From contig JAVTVJ010011652.1 of NCBI GenBank assembly GCA_034509425.1, forward strand, positions 8,922,001-8,986,000: a stretch of 64,000 bases of DNA. The letters are read 5' to 3'. Position numbers and translations under genes: made by a program. The notes beneath the pieces were generated by a model, which saw only the letters and a program-made list of their open reading frames with translations, searched no databases and had not been told where the DNA came from. Origin of the DNA: Eopsaltria australis (taxonomy: Eukaryota; Chordata; Aves; Passeriformes; Petroicidae). Each line of letters opens with the position of its first letter. Positions within the stretch are counted from its first letter, which is position 1. Positions 27,253 to 42,200 of this stretch are shown piece by piece.

Positions 27253-30200
27253 TATATATATATGAAATACTTCCATAGGAAAGCTGGCATAAGAGATTTA
27301 AAAATCAACAGTTATTTCCCTTAAATGTGCTATATTACCTTAACACTTTATCTCAGCTTACAAGTTGATTTCCACCTCAGGTTTTCTACTGGAAATGTGT
27401 AGATCAATTTTATAACTTTAGGTGCTGTGCCAAACTCTCTGAATTAATGAGCAATCCCTGCAGACTTCAGTGAGCCTTGGATCAGGTTCATGGAGTTGTT
27501 AAGGGATGCATAAAATCTTGTAAATAATTTTATACAAATAGATTTTGTTCTGTGATTGAATGTGATAATTTAAGTGTTCTAATTAAAATGAGAGAGACAT
27601 GGAAAAGGTCACAGCTAAGTATATTTGAATATGGAAGCTGCTTTCAAGTGGTACAGAAAAGTGTCATGCTTAAATCAGTTATTCTAAATCACATTTAAAA
27701 GATTATTTTCCTTAGCTTCATAATGAGTAATACATTTCATAGTCTTAAGTTTTAAATTAAAGCAAATCAAATTTTTGAGTCCAAACTTCTGTCTAAGACC
27801 AGTCATCATGTTTTTTTCCCCTCAAATGTTGTTTATATTAAGTTCTGCAAATTTAATTAGATGAAGTTGTTTTAGTCTTCGGAAGTGTATGGAAGAGACA
27901 AGAAGATATCAGAATGTCAGCTGTGTCTAACACCCTTTGGTTTAGTGAGGCAACTGACAGGGTACATGGGAAAGAAATGCCAAATAATCATAATCTAAAG
28001 ACTATTTTAAGTCCCAGCTAGCCAATATCTAATCCTTTACAGAAAAGCAAAAAGCCCAGAATATGTAAACTTCAGCATACACATGGCAATGTAGATTTTC
28101 CCTCCTTTCCTGGGGAACTGAGAGACACAATGAGCATCTGGTTGCCACCAAACCCAGCTTCCTGCATGCAGGACAGTTTGGGTTTTCGTTTGGGGGTCTT
28201 CCCTGCCTCTCCAACCCCTCCAAAGGCTCAGCTCCAGAGACTCTAAATTATGAATGGTAGTTATGTTCAGATAGTAAAGAGATCTATTTATTCAAAATTT
28301 CATGTTGTCTCCAGCTTCTATAAACTGAAACCTTGCTTTCCTTTGCCAAACAATGTGCAAAACTAACTACTGTACTCATTTTCTGACATTGGACAAGTCA
28401 CCTTTCTGACTTCTTTCTGAGGAGCTGAGTAAACAATGCTCCTTGATTTTTATGTTACAAGATTTGATATTAAGCGTCCAGATTTTTTTGTCTTTGGGAA
28501 TATTTCTCTCAACCAAACTGTGTCTGCTGTTTGCACATATTTTTAAATGTGGAAAACAAATCTTGTCACAGTCATAACAGTCTTGCCAATACAGAATAGA
28601 TTGTAAGATAACTTAATTCTGTGCATTACTCCCCATTGCAACAATGCTGCTGCCAAAGCATAAGATGGAAAGAGCACGTTAAAATTATTATCTGTGACAG
28701 CCTCTAAATCCTTCTCAAAGACATTGCTTGCCAAGACTGCTTCCTATCCAGTATATGCTGCCTGTCTTATTTGTCCCCACATTAATTGTTTGCATTTGGC
28801 TGTATGGAAATACGGGGGTTTTGAAGAATGATTTAACAAGCTGTTATTAATATGGCCCCCACCAATTTTTGTCTTGTCCGCAAACTGTACCAGCAAAGCA
28901 ACATCACTGTCTAAAAATTATTGATGAGAACAAATAGGATTGAAACTGACTCATGCTAGAAATGGGTCTGTCTTCTGATGCCTTCAAAACAAGAATTACA
29001 GTTGAGATCTGTCAGAAGGCCTGTCTTAACTTGTCCACTTTCTTCATGTAACTATTTGTCAAGAAAGATGTCTTGTGGCGGGAAGTTAAATGCACTGAAA
29101 AAATGTAAGCATAATGTATCTCATTATGTAAGAGTCCTGTAATACTCCAAAGCAAAGCTGGCAATCAGGGAGACAAAATGAGGATTTTAGGAAGCTATAA
29201 TGAATTAACCTAGTGATAATTTTCTTTTTAATTCTTCGTTTACTTGCAATATTTTATCTAGTATTGCTGAAAAGATGAGACATTCTTCCAAAAAGCCATT
29301 CTTTTTGAGGCCTTTCTGAATGTCAGAATTGTTTTGAGGTTTCTTAAACTAAATGAAAAAGGGCTCATTCTAGCAGCTCAGTACTGGAAGTTACTGATAG
29401 TGCAACTGATACTGATCCATTGCAGTAGTTGGTACACAGGTGACACAGCGGTGGTTTATTTTGCTGCTACAGACTGGGATCATTGCAATGATCCAAACTT
29501 AATTTTTAGCTATGCTATCTGCCACTTTTGTGGCTGCTTTCCCATTTGGGATCACTGTGAATATCTATACAGGGCACAGAGGAGCAGTGTCTGTACAGAA
29601 ATTTCAGTAAAATTGAAACGTGTGTTGCTTAGGCTGCACAGCCACTGCTGTAACAAGGCACTCCCTTTGGCCATCCTCTGCCAGGCTTTGAAGATTCCCT
29701 TCCCTAATGCAGGACAGACTGACTTCAGTTTTCTTCTGAAGGTCGGCAGATTTCTTCTGAAGTTGTCATTATGCATACAACTTCTGCCAAACATATGGAA
29801 ATGTAGGAACTGACTGCCTCATCTGGTTTGCTGCCCAGTTTTTGACACTGTCAACAGGAGACCTTTCAGAGGAAGTTCAGAGGAAGCCCTGGTGAATAAT
29901 TATGAGCAGACTCATGCTGTTATTAATACTTTACAGTTTACGGTGCCTTACTAAATAAACATTTATCCTCACACGCAAAAAAGAGATCAGCATTTAACTA
30001 TTAATGTTGTTCTGATTTAATTAACTGTTGCAGCAAAGCTGTTCTCGGCATCTTGTATTGAATTAATAAAGATCCTGTTTGCTTTCCTGCACAGCTCCTC
30101 CCATACAGCACGTTGCTGTGTCTGGGGTGATGTGATTTTCTACTGAGTTTTTGTGGGTGCTGGACAGGCTGGGTGCAGCTGGGCTGTGAGAGGTGTTGGC

Positions 30201-33200
30201 TGGGGAGAGTGGAGCAGGATGGTTTTGCCCTGACTGTGCCACCTCTCTTTGGCACTTGGAGCCCCAGGCAGGTCTGTGTTCAGTCAGTTTGAGCCTGAAG
30301 TGCATCTTAACCTGAGCTGGATGTCTTGTGCTGCTTGGGAGTCACCCATCACTGCAGTGCTGTTGTGTCACTCAGTAGTATTTTGAAAAATACTTCAACA
30401 GGAAAGAAGAAAAGGATCTACAAAGCCCTGTTTGCCTGAGTCCAGAGAAATTAGCCCCTGCTTGTTTTCAGTAATCTCTCCAGAAAGTCAGCTTTTCCTC
30501 TCATATGTGTAACAACCAAGCACTGATGCTACTGCTAATGGACATTTCCCCTAATCTGTATCACATTACTAGGCAAGGTTCAGGTGTTCCTATTAGTAAA
30601 TCATGATGTCATAGGATAAGTCTGATTATTCCAAGCCATGATTCTTGCATAATCATCTGAACACTGCATTGTCCTCTCCTTGGGATGGTCCATCATGAAG
30701 CATGTGCCTTGCTGGATGAGGTTCTCCCCAAATGATCCTGTGATGGTTGGCAATAATATGGTCTGTTACAGTCATACATGGGAATCTCTAGAAAGACATA
30801 AAAAACTCCAGAAAATGGATTATAAATCACAGTATTTTAAAATTCAGTGTTTTTTGAGGGTCTGACATATCATTTGAGGCTGGCAATATTGTACCTGCAA
30901 TAATGATACAGTAAAATGGGAAATATAAGTATTAATTGTAGCTAGGCTGAGTTTTCTAGGGATTGAGCTTTTAATCCTGGAGGCAGAAAAAATAAATTCT
31001 TGGAGTACCAAAATGTGAAAAGAATGGAAAGAAACAGATGAATAAGCTGTCAATGATCTGAGAGCTTTTCAGTCAATTTTGTTCCAAAGCTAATCTCCAA
31101 AGTCTTCTTTCAATATATGAACAATTGCTTCTAAACCCAATGTATAATTTAAGAGTATATAATAAACACACATATTACCAGCAGGGCATGCTGCAAACCT
31201 GCAATCCTGCTTTAGGCTGGAGCTTTATATTTAAACTTTCAACCAAGTCCAGAAAGACTTTTCCAGGAGTGGCAGATGTGTAATGATTTTAACACATGCA
31301 TTAGAAATTGAAAATATTTTGGAAAAAATGAAAATACTAATAAACTCATACATCTTAGAATGACACATTTTTTCTTTAGTGTTACTCAGGGGAGTGGAGT
31401 TGGACTCCATGTTCCTCTGGATGCCATTTGGGGCCAGCTAGGAGATTTATACAAAATGTGATGCAAGGAGCCAAGAGGGGCTTGCAGCCGTGTGCCTGTG
31501 AGATGGGGCACTACCAGCTACAGAGATCATACCTAAAGTATTTCTGCATTTCTCAGTGCTGTGTCCTCTTCTCAATTGCTTGGAAAGATGCACTGATTTA
31601 ATATTAATTTCCTTGTACATGCACTCTATTAATTACTCTGCACATATTCAACCAGGAATAATGTCATGTTTCCATCAAAGCTCTGCACAAATTCTGCGTT
31701 TTAAAATGCACAGCTGGTGATCTTCCTTCCAACAGTGTGAAATGCACATTCACAAGGAAATGGGAATCTGAGCATGCTGACATTATGATAACAACTACTT
31801 AGGTAAGGTGTTTAGCTACACTGAATAAGCCTTCAGCTTATGACAAGTTTTCCTTTAGAAATGCAAATATTTAAATCACAAGTTTCCTGCTGGCAGTCAA
31901 AAGCAAGGTATTAAATTGCAATAATAGCAATAAATTCTTAAATGGGCAGTAAATAAAGTCACTCAGCTATGCCATCTGGATATTAACCACGTGACATTGC
32001 CAGGCAAAACTTCTTACTTCACCAACATCTGATGAACCAGATGTTGCAACTGGAAGAATTCTTTCCACTGCTCTGCCCCTCAGAGCAGAAGGGAGTGATG
32101 TACCATGGGGATTGTGCCTTCCTCACCTTATTGCGTAATATTTCCCCCAGCTCTTTTCTCCTCAGGGAAAAAAAAGTCATATAAACCTGGAAGTATTTAA
32201 GAAATACTGCATTTTTCTTACAACTAAAATAGTTTTAGCCGAGAAGTATGATATTTTGGTTAAAAATGTGAAAATCCTTGCATAATCTGTGTTTGAGGAA
32301 TATTTAAAATAGCTTCTAAACATTTAGAAAAAAAAAATTGGATGATTTCGTAGCCAGTTCTGCTGAACACTGAGTATTAAAGAATTTTGAGCTACATTCT
32401 GACTTTCTCTTTTTTTTTGCAGATGGTCCTGTGTCAATTGGAATGAGTTTGGATATTGCAAGCATTGATACAATATCAGAAATAAATATGGTATTGTGGT
32501 TTTTTGCAGTCTTTTCAAAATCCTGCTCGTTGATAAGCTGACATCATGTGCTTACAGCTGCTGGCAGTATGACTTTGGGCTTGTCTCTTTGAGAAGTCAG
32601 TATGGGTTAGGAGAGGGAATTTTCTTTTTCACTACAGACTGTTTATACACTATATCAGCACAGAAATGCAGCTATGAATCCCACCTCTCACAGATAAACA
32701 CAGAAATTTGCTACTGAGTATTAATCTTAATGAGGAGCATGTGGATCAGTATTTATTTTCCAGCTGAAATGTCTGAAACTTTATGCATTTCAGAAAAATG
32801 AAGATATATTCATGAGCCTTTGAAGCCACTCTTTCCCTATGATTAGACACAGCTGAACTCAGACTGTTTTTCTCTTCTATTGTTGCTGTCACACATTAAT
32901 TTATTCCAGCTGTGTTTCATTTAATTTGTATCATTTGTTTTTGAACAAACTATCTTAGAAACTACTTTTCTACTTAAAGATCCTCCATTGGTATATAGAA
33001 ATAAAAAGAAAAAATATTAATCAGATACTAAATATGAGTGTATTAGTAATTAGTAATTATTAGTTACAATATAGAAAGGGGAAATTAGGTCAGAACTTCA
33101 GATGAATTTATAATATTGATAGAAACACACCATAAAATAACAGGTTGTTTTAAAAGTGTTAAGAAATAGTGTGATCTTAATGTAGGACTGCAAGGCATAT

Positions 33201-36200
33201 CTAAATTGAAGGGGAATTGGACTGAGTGCTATGTTCAAGGTCTTGATAAATTTGGTGCCACTGTTTCTTTTGTGATGCTAAAAGGAGAAATTGTGCTAAA
33301 AGATTGCTTTCATGTTTCACTGGCTTCTTTTGTCTATCTGAATTTATTCAACTTTTTCTAATGTGTTCTTAAAAAATTCTTTATTTATTAGCTTATGCGA
33401 ACAAAATGTTGCTTGGAACCACTTACATAAATCATTCTAGAAGGTTTACAGAGCCAGATTATCTGCTTACAAAGCTCCCATGACTTCAGCTGATTTATAG
33501 CCCCAGAGTTAGGCCATCAGCTTTTACTGTAAATGACCATAAGAACAAAATCTACCAACCTCACACTGAGTTCTAGAAAATTTGGCAGTGCAAGATTCAG
33601 TACAGCTGCTCTTGGAGTGCCAGGGACATGGACAACCCCAGTTTGTGCCCAGCAGCTGTTTTCATACACTTCTGTTAAAGAGAATACAACCACAGGCACC
33701 CTTTATATGACAATTTTGGTTTTTCTCTCTCAGGACTACACAGCCACCATATTTCTAAGGCAGCGATGGACTGATGAGAGACTTTGTTTCAATGGTAATA
33801 AGAGTTTGAGCTTAGATGGTCGACTGGTGGAAATGCTTTGGGTACCAGATACCTTCATAGTTGATTCCAAAAAGTCTTTTCTCCATGATGTCACTGTTGA
33901 GAATCGTCTTATAAGGATTTACCCTAATGGAACAGTCTTGTATGCTCTAAGGTATGTAAATATCCCATAGCAGCCTTTATGATTGCATCTACTCATGTTT
34001 TAAACTCTTCACGTTCTGCTTAAGGAAATGGTTCTGTTAATAAATTAGAATGTGCATGGTCTTGTAGTTTTATGAATATGTAATAGTCTTGACCAGTATG
34101 AATAAATTCTTAAATTTAATAATAGATCTTCTTCCCTAAAAAGGCCCTTTTGCCTTCATGTAGACTGAGCACAGGAATTGCATGTTACCATTCCAGTTTG
34201 CGGTGAAGCCACCACAGGGGAAAATAAGCTGTGGTGATTGACTTGATTGATTTATTGTGGATTACCCTTTGTAAAAGGTTTTGATAAATAGAACAAAATC
34301 TAAAAATATATTGCAAATAACAAAGGGAAATGTGCACTGTAAGTGAGAAGGGAGAAAAGGGTGGCCTTTTTAGACTGTCACTGAACCCAGCTCTTCCGTA
34401 GTGGTTTCTGTTTGAGATGCTATTACTCTTGTACATTAGGTACCAGCAAATAATAGTTTTTTTCCCTCACAATAGATATTAGGCTGCAAATATTATTTTA
34501 AGAAGGATACACAGCATTTTAAAATTTTTATTGATGAACAGTTTTGTACCATTAATAATTAGCAAACTGTTTTTTTCCCCAAGGATCACCACAACTGTTT
34601 CATGCAGCATGGATCTGACTAAATATCCAATGGATAAGCAGACATGTACTTTGCAACTGGAGAGCTGTAAGACACTTAAACCTTATTATTTTCATACAAT
34701 TAGAAAAACTATCTGTGATCTTTTCCTGCTAGATATTTCCAGACGGGCTGGAACTTTCATAGAGGGCAAGGGGCATTATGTGACCAGTCCCTGCTGAATT
34801 CCAGTAGTATTTGTGTGCAAAGATGTGTGCACATATGTGCACATGACATCACTGAAGATACCATGGCAGTGCTGAAATGCTGCAGTGCTAATTAATGATT
34901 AAGCAAAATCCCAGGAGGTTCTCACAGGCTTGGTTTGCAGTGCATCCTGCAATTTCTCTCTTGGACTTCAGAGGGAGTTCTGTGAGCAGGCATTTGCTAC
35001 CACAAGTGAGATTTTTTTTTTTCCCTTTCAGAGAGTATGTAATTTTTTCCCCCTGAGATACAATTCCTTTAGGAAAGAAAGAAATTAGAATCAGGCTTAT
35101 TTGTAAGGCTTATAGTTCATATTTAATAGTTTACTGTTTTCCTACTGAAAAAGAGTTATTGCACGGACAGTTCTGAGATGGATGGTAACAGTGTTCTGAT
35201 GTATTTAATTATCTCTGTGTCAGTGCCCTGGGAAAAAATGTCATCAATTGATCCACAAGAGTAAATATATTTTCTTCATTTTAGCAATCAATATCCTCAT
35301 ATTTTCTTTGAAATACATTCTCTGATACTCTGTAGACATGGTTACTTTGCAAACACCCAAACATGCACTTTTGTAGTTTAATGTTTGCTATAATTCATAT
35401 GACAAGACTCTAGAAAATAATTATTGCATGGGATAACATAGAAGAATAACTGGTTCTGTAAGATGAAAATAGATATTTAAAACATATCAATACATGCTCA
35501 AGATATTTTGGAAGGCTTTTCAGTATTGCCAAGTTTTGTTCTGTATCTTTCAGAAGTGTGTGTGTCCTTTATCTCTTGTTGTTAATGATCAATTACATTG
35601 CCACAAAGTTTCATTTTAGACAAAAACACAAAGGAAATGAGCCCGAAACCTTCTTCACACAGGCATTCCTCTAGAATAAGCAGTTTTATGACCTCTGTTT
35701 AACAAACAGTGATTTGAATAAAAATTGGGATTTATCTTTATTTTCCTTTGGAAGAGCATATTTGCAAATCAATGTGTATGGATTTAAATCAACACCACTG
35801 CCTAATGAGTCATTTAGTATTTTCTCTAGTTCCAGAACAAAATATACATCCCACAGGAATTTACAATTTATTTGATAGGATTAAAAAAAAACAAAAAGGA
35901 GAATTCCCCATATAATTAAAACAAAGCATTTTTCAGATTGATTCCATCTGCTTTTTCAACAGCACACAAGTGTCTCCTGTCCTAGGGGAAAACTCAGTTG
36001 TATCACAGCAAATGCTCCCATTACATTGGTGTTTAGTTTTGATGAAAACAGCTAGAAGCAGAAAATAGAAAAAGGAAAGAGTGTGCCTTGGGCTGTGGCC
36101 TTTTTTCGTCAGTGCACTGCAATCCTTGCTTTTGGGTAGGCTGGAAATGGGGTTTGTTTCCCTGTGTGATAAGCTGTGTTGATTTATAGATGAATACTGT

Positions 36201-39200
36201 CATCATCCCAGCATACTGCTTGCCAAGACCATTACCTGGGTTTAGGAATTGTGGATGCAGACAAAAAAAGTTTGATTGTTTTGTTAGGGTTAGGATTGGG
36301 TTAGGGTTAGACACACACATGTACACAAATATTGATGTTTATAAATAAAATGTAAAATCTATAGCAAATATTTGAGCTGAAACAAAAAGTTAGGCTTTTA
36401 TTAAGTGGTTATTAATATAAAGACAAATATGTAATGATATTATGAGTTAATGGCTTTGCACTGTAAAGCCTCCCCAGTGACCTTCCCAACATACTTTTCT
36501 GCTATTACTAGTTAATAACTTTAATGACTTGTAATTTCTACATAGCAAAACACATTTTGGCCCACATGCCTATTGTTTTTTCCCCCATTATTACAACACT
36601 TTAGAAGGCAATGGTGTCATATGTTAGGAAACAGAGAATTGCCACTCTGAGTCTCTGTTGGTATGGGTGCTGTGACTTTTGAGAGCTGGAGGGTTCCTGT
36701 CTTGTTTGGTGCTGCCAAAGAGGGGTTCTTGCATCCTGCCGTGTGGCAGGGAACACCACCAGTCATCCTTGCTGGGCTGAAGGGTTTGTCCTTACATTTC
36801 CCCTCCACGGACCCCCAGTGCAAATGCATATTCATGTCTTGGGCCTATCTCTGGAATTTTATTTCTTTTTGTATTTGTCCTTTACTATTTGTTCAGTGAA
36901 GAGCCATGTGAAGGCACTTAACTTGTGCTTGACAATCAGTGAAAATTAAAATTAGCAACAGAAAGGTAAAGAAACTAATTTGTATTAGGAATTATGAATG
37001 TTTAATCCCAAATTTACTATTCCTGTAGTTAACCCTGTTGATATTAGCAGCTCCTACTGTATCAACAATCTACAGGAATGAGACATTGTGGGCTTGAGGA
37101 ATTAGCTAGGATAAAACCTCAGTGTCACATAAAGAGAATAGAGATTACTTGTAAAAGCCAAATAACATGGGCTTTAGGGTTTTGTCTCTATAAACTCTTG
37201 AAATGTTTTATAATTAGTAAAATATTAATCCCCTGAATAAAGAACAACTTTTTACAGAGGGAGAACTGTACTGTTTAATTTTACTGGCTATTGGAAAGGC
37301 TCTCTCAATAAAAATTCTTCTTAAGAGTTTTGGAATTATTATACTCAAAGAATTTTCACAGAAAGGATCACCCAAACTTACTAATTGTTCCACTAATGAC
37401 AATATTTTGGAACAAAAGGAAAGTAACCTCTGTTTCAAGATATGCTCGTTATCATTCATGTGGGCACCAAGAACTTCTCCTGTCTCACACAATTTGGAAG
37501 GCTGAATATCTTATGAGAACAAAAAGGAATTTACTGTGGTACTCTTTAGTTCTTTGGACTTTATTAAAGCGTCTGCAGTTCATTTATACTGAAAGGAAGT
37601 AAAACGAATCAATGGCCGGAATCATGCATAAAAACTGGTTCTATGAACCTCCTTGTTTTGACTAAGGACAATGCAATCATTTGTTTATAGAAAATGTTAC
37701 TTCTATTTTACATCTCACAAATCTGGGAAATTTCCCAGCATGTGGTTTTAGGGAATTGAAAACTTAACTTGGACGCATATGCTTTTGGCTTAGTCTTTGA
37801 CAGAAAAGTTTGGTTTTAATTGCTATAAATGTGATAATGTGAGCAGATTCCAGGCCATGATACCTTTGCATATAACTGCCAGTGATAGTGAAAACAAAAT
37901 TTACTTTTAAAGAATGAGCAGAGAAAGAATTTTTAGGTGAAATTGTCTTTTGATAGGTAACCAGTCCAGTGTTTCCTTACAAAAAAATATCTGAACTCTT
38001 ATTTTTCCTTCATGAGATGGCTGGAGAAATCAGTTCTGTTTTGTCATTGCAAGAAAAAACCCCAATAACTTACAAATATTAAGAGGCATCTTTTTTAGTT
38101 TTGTTTTTGTTTTAACACATCTCCTTTTTCTGTGATCCTAGAGCTTTGTTCTTTTTGCAGCATTTACCCTTGTGCAATGTATTGCATTATTGTCTCACTC
38201 TAATTTACTTACAGTTGACTGAAGGCTAAAAATAATCATCTGCTCATGTTTCTGTTCCCTAAGCTGAGCTATTAACTCGTACAATATAAATCTGTCAAAC
38301 ACAAGAATGATTGATCTAAGTAAGCTAAAGAAAAAAGATGTTCAAATGTTCCCTGTTAACATGTAAATTACATTAACATAATCTTGAATTAATCATATAC
38401 ACTAGACTGTAAAGTGGCTGCCTTTTATCTAATGGAGAAAAGCTACAGAGGTGTTTTAGCTGTGACTGTGCTGCACATTGACAAGTGTGTGCAAAACACA
38501 GTTGCCTTCTGATAGATGATTCATCCAGCTCCTAATTACTACTTGAAGGTTAAGAGGAAATCTCCTGGGGCCTCTGAAGCATGCCACGCTGTTGAGCCCG
38601 CAGAAAAAGCAGCTTCTAAGTTGGTGTCCTTGGCAAGTACCTGAGCTCCTAAGCCAAAACCTTGTCCCAAGTGATGATTCAAGCTCAGGTGGGAGCACAG
38701 CACCAGTGAGCAGCAGCTCTGCTGCTCTCCTCATCCCTTCACCTCTGTGGGAATGAGCACCAAACATGCTGAACCAGGAAACAGCATCTTAGGATGCAAC
38801 ACATGGCACATTTCATGTGTAGTCAAAATGCTGGCAAGTGCAGTAATTCATAAAAGCTCTATTTTCTTAGAGCCTAGTAGCTTCTGCCTTTAGAATACCA
38901 GGTGGTACTAATCTATTTTATTAGTTTGTCATCAGTACTGAAATAGAAGATACAAAAAGACCACCACCAAAAACGTCAGCTTGTAACTTACAAGACTTAG
39001 CATGTTATTGGAAATTTTGTCATGAACAGGCATTACAATCTGCCAAAACCCATCGTTGTTTATGTCTAATTGTACTTTTGGGCACAGAAATAAGAAACAG
39101 CTGAACCATAAGTGGCTCGACACAAATTAATTGCTGTGTAAAATAAACACTCTTGTTGGCTTGTGTCTCACAGGGGGTTATAACATCAATGATGTCACAT

Positions 39201-42200
39201 TTTACTGGACCAGAGGAAATGATTCAGTTCGAGGTTTGGACACACTCCAGCTGGCACAGTACACAGTAGAAGACTACTTTACCTCTGTAGCTGAAGCCGT
39301 GTATGAGACAGGTAAAAACACCCTTTTCACACTTTCTGGGTGCAGTTTGAACGTTGGCTTTGGAAACAGCAGCATTAAGGAGCTGAGCACACTGCTTTCT
39401 GTTAGGATGACAGTTTTCACATCCTAATTACATTCTTGAAGCCATAAATACTTTCCGAGTTACAAGCAGAGACCCAGCTAATGTAAAGACTGAGAATTTT
39501 CTTGGAGGCTACACATTATCTAAAGGATTATAAACAAGAATCTACTGCTCCTTCCATATAATGTCAGGGAGAGTTCTTGTGAAGGAAGAAGAGCACGTAA
39601 CTGGGCATTTAAATTGGAGACAGACCAGGGACCTCGGGGTACCCAGCTCAGATCAGCCATTCTGGCTTTATAAGGCAAGTCAAAAGCCTCTATTCATCTG
39701 TTGAAATTCCAGGAATATGCTGGATGCTTTAACAGCTGCAGGAATTTGAGTTTCATGGCCACTGCTTGTAGGAGTTGCTCTGTTTCTGTGGCAGCCTGTG
39801 CCCAGCCTGGTGGGCAGCAGGGGGCAGATCGCTCCACCTGAGCTTCCTGTGCCCAGGGAAGGGTCAGGAGTGTTTGCTCAGAGCTGCTCGTCTGCTGAGC
39901 TTAGGAAACTGCTGTGGAAAATTTCCTCTAACTGCAGGACTGAACCTCAGGGAGCAATGTGCTCATGCTTATTTCCTGGAGACTTTGAAAGGGATTTCAG
40001 AGAGCTGAAGATCTGCCAAACCTTTTTGTTCTTTGAGTTACTCTCAGGTCCTTCATTGTTGCTCTTCACTGTGTACGTGGTTTCTCTCCTGCTCAGGTCA
40101 GCACACTCATTCAAGGGGTGATCTTTAAATCAAGGTGCATCCTTCAGAACTGCAGTTTCACCAGAGGACGTGTTTCTAGTTCTGAATCACAGAAATATAG
40201 TTTCTCTATTCCATAATTGGGTATTTCTGCTTTAATAACACAACACAGAGAAACTTGAGATCAATTTTCTGGTATTAATTCAGGCTAAAAAATCGAAGTT
40301 CTCTAAATGGTTGTAAAACTAGAAATTAAATACATACCAGCAGGCTCTAGGATCACAGGGTTTCTTGCTACTTATGTAAGTGACATCTGCTTGCCTTCCT
40401 CCTCTTTACAGCTTCTGGGTAAGCAGCATCAGGTTCAATCAAAGAAGAATAATCCTGTACTGCTGTTCTGCCCAAAAGGGTATTAGGACCTGTTCACCAT
40501 ACAGGGAAGTGGAAGAGGAAAGTTGATTAATTCCTATCACATTCTATCACGGAATCAGGACTTTAAAGACAAAAAAATGTTAGTTTGTTTGTTTTGTTTG
40601 TTTGTTTTGATTGGTTGGCTTTTGGTTTTGTTTGTTGTTTGTTTTAAATAAATAGACTAAAACCAATTTCCAATTAGAATTAAAGAGTCATGATCAGATG
40701 AACTGTACTCTTCCTCCAGTAAATGATGCTGTCTTCCTCCCTTTGTGTTGGCAGGAATCATATGTATGAAGTCAAAAGCCACTTTTTGTTTTAATTATAC
40801 ATTTTAACACAGGAAAATTAATTTGATTAAAATTTCTCACACCTGCTTGTTTCAGTTCTCCTGTTCAAGAAAGGTATGTTCTCAAGTGCTATGCAGTACT
40901 TTTAAAATTTAGTATCCTAATCCTCTTAATTTTCTATTCAGTCATTCTGAATTAGGTGCTATTTTCTACAGATTTGTTTGGAAAGCAGGGCCTATTGTAG
41001 GCCATATTAAAAGAAAAAGCAACCAAATTATGGAACTGTGTAATCAGTTTTGAAATGAAAAATGATGCTTTGCATTTCCTCAGAGCCATTAATAAATATG
41101 AGAGTATCTTATAAATAACAATTACATTATAAATAACAGCTATTTATAAGCACTACAATTCAAAGGGCTGAAGCAAAAGTTATGAGAGAAGAGCTGTGTG
41201 TAGTATTTTCTAACACAGCAGAAAAAGCAATCAGGGTCTGACACTCTGTGAACTTGAACAGACAGTGCAGCTGCTGTGCAAGTGAAATATTGTACAGCAG
41301 TGCAAATCCTGAGTTCACGTACAGCCACTGACAGAGCCAAATTTAAAAGGCAGTCAGCAAAATTCCTGCATAAGTAACTTCAGTAAATTTAAGAAAAGGA
41401 CACTGTGGATTAATCTTGTTTGTAGAACAGCATGTATCACATAATAGTAATCACATTACTGTAATCACATAATAGTAAGTCACTTTGAATAATGTTAGCT
41501 AGATTTCTGGCTAGGCTTTGGTGTTGATTTTGTTTTGGTACAGAACAATTTCATTTTGGACATGGGTAATTTAATTGTTAGAACCATTTCCTACATGCAT
41601 TTTACTATAGTTCTCATTCTTCACACACTGATAAACTCTTGGACTCTCAAACCGTATTATCTGCATCAGTGGGTGCTGGGCTTTATTTTTACTGTCCAGC
41701 CAACACCACCTGCATTCTCAGAGTAATAAATACTAATATAAAAAGCTGGCTTTTCTTACTGGAAAAACATAAAAGCAGTGAAGGATTATTACAGTGTAGC
41801 TTTTTGTATAAATAATCATAGAAATGAGGCTGGAATACAATTTAAAATTTCATTTAATCTGTTCTCATGACACAAGGCAAGGTCATCTATATCTGCAGCC
41901 TACTTCCTGACAGATGTTTCTAGGAGTAAGTCAGACAAACCTCCAAAGTGTCTGCTTCACAACCTCCCTTGATGATTTTTTTCCTGGTGTTTATTACATG
42001 CATATTTTCCTCATGTCTAATCTTGATCTGCCTTGCTGCATTTCAAACCCATTATGTAGATATTGAAGACAAATGTCCTGCTATTTTTCATCAGCCTTTT
42101 CACTGTTTCAAGACTGATACATCTTTTCTTAGACCAACAATTTTCCTATTTTTTAATTCATATAAGCAATTTTCTAGCTATACAGTCTTTGCTTGTTTTC

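Noticed and set aside
29334..29813. 159-codon plus-strand open frame in intron 3
   Set aside because: No domain, signal or family resemblance. An 80-codon frame on the other strand overlaps it, and there is no splice support.
31385..31430. Possible CR1 3' end remnant (gagttggactccatg)
   Set aside because: Too short and diverged to separate from chance without a repeat library.
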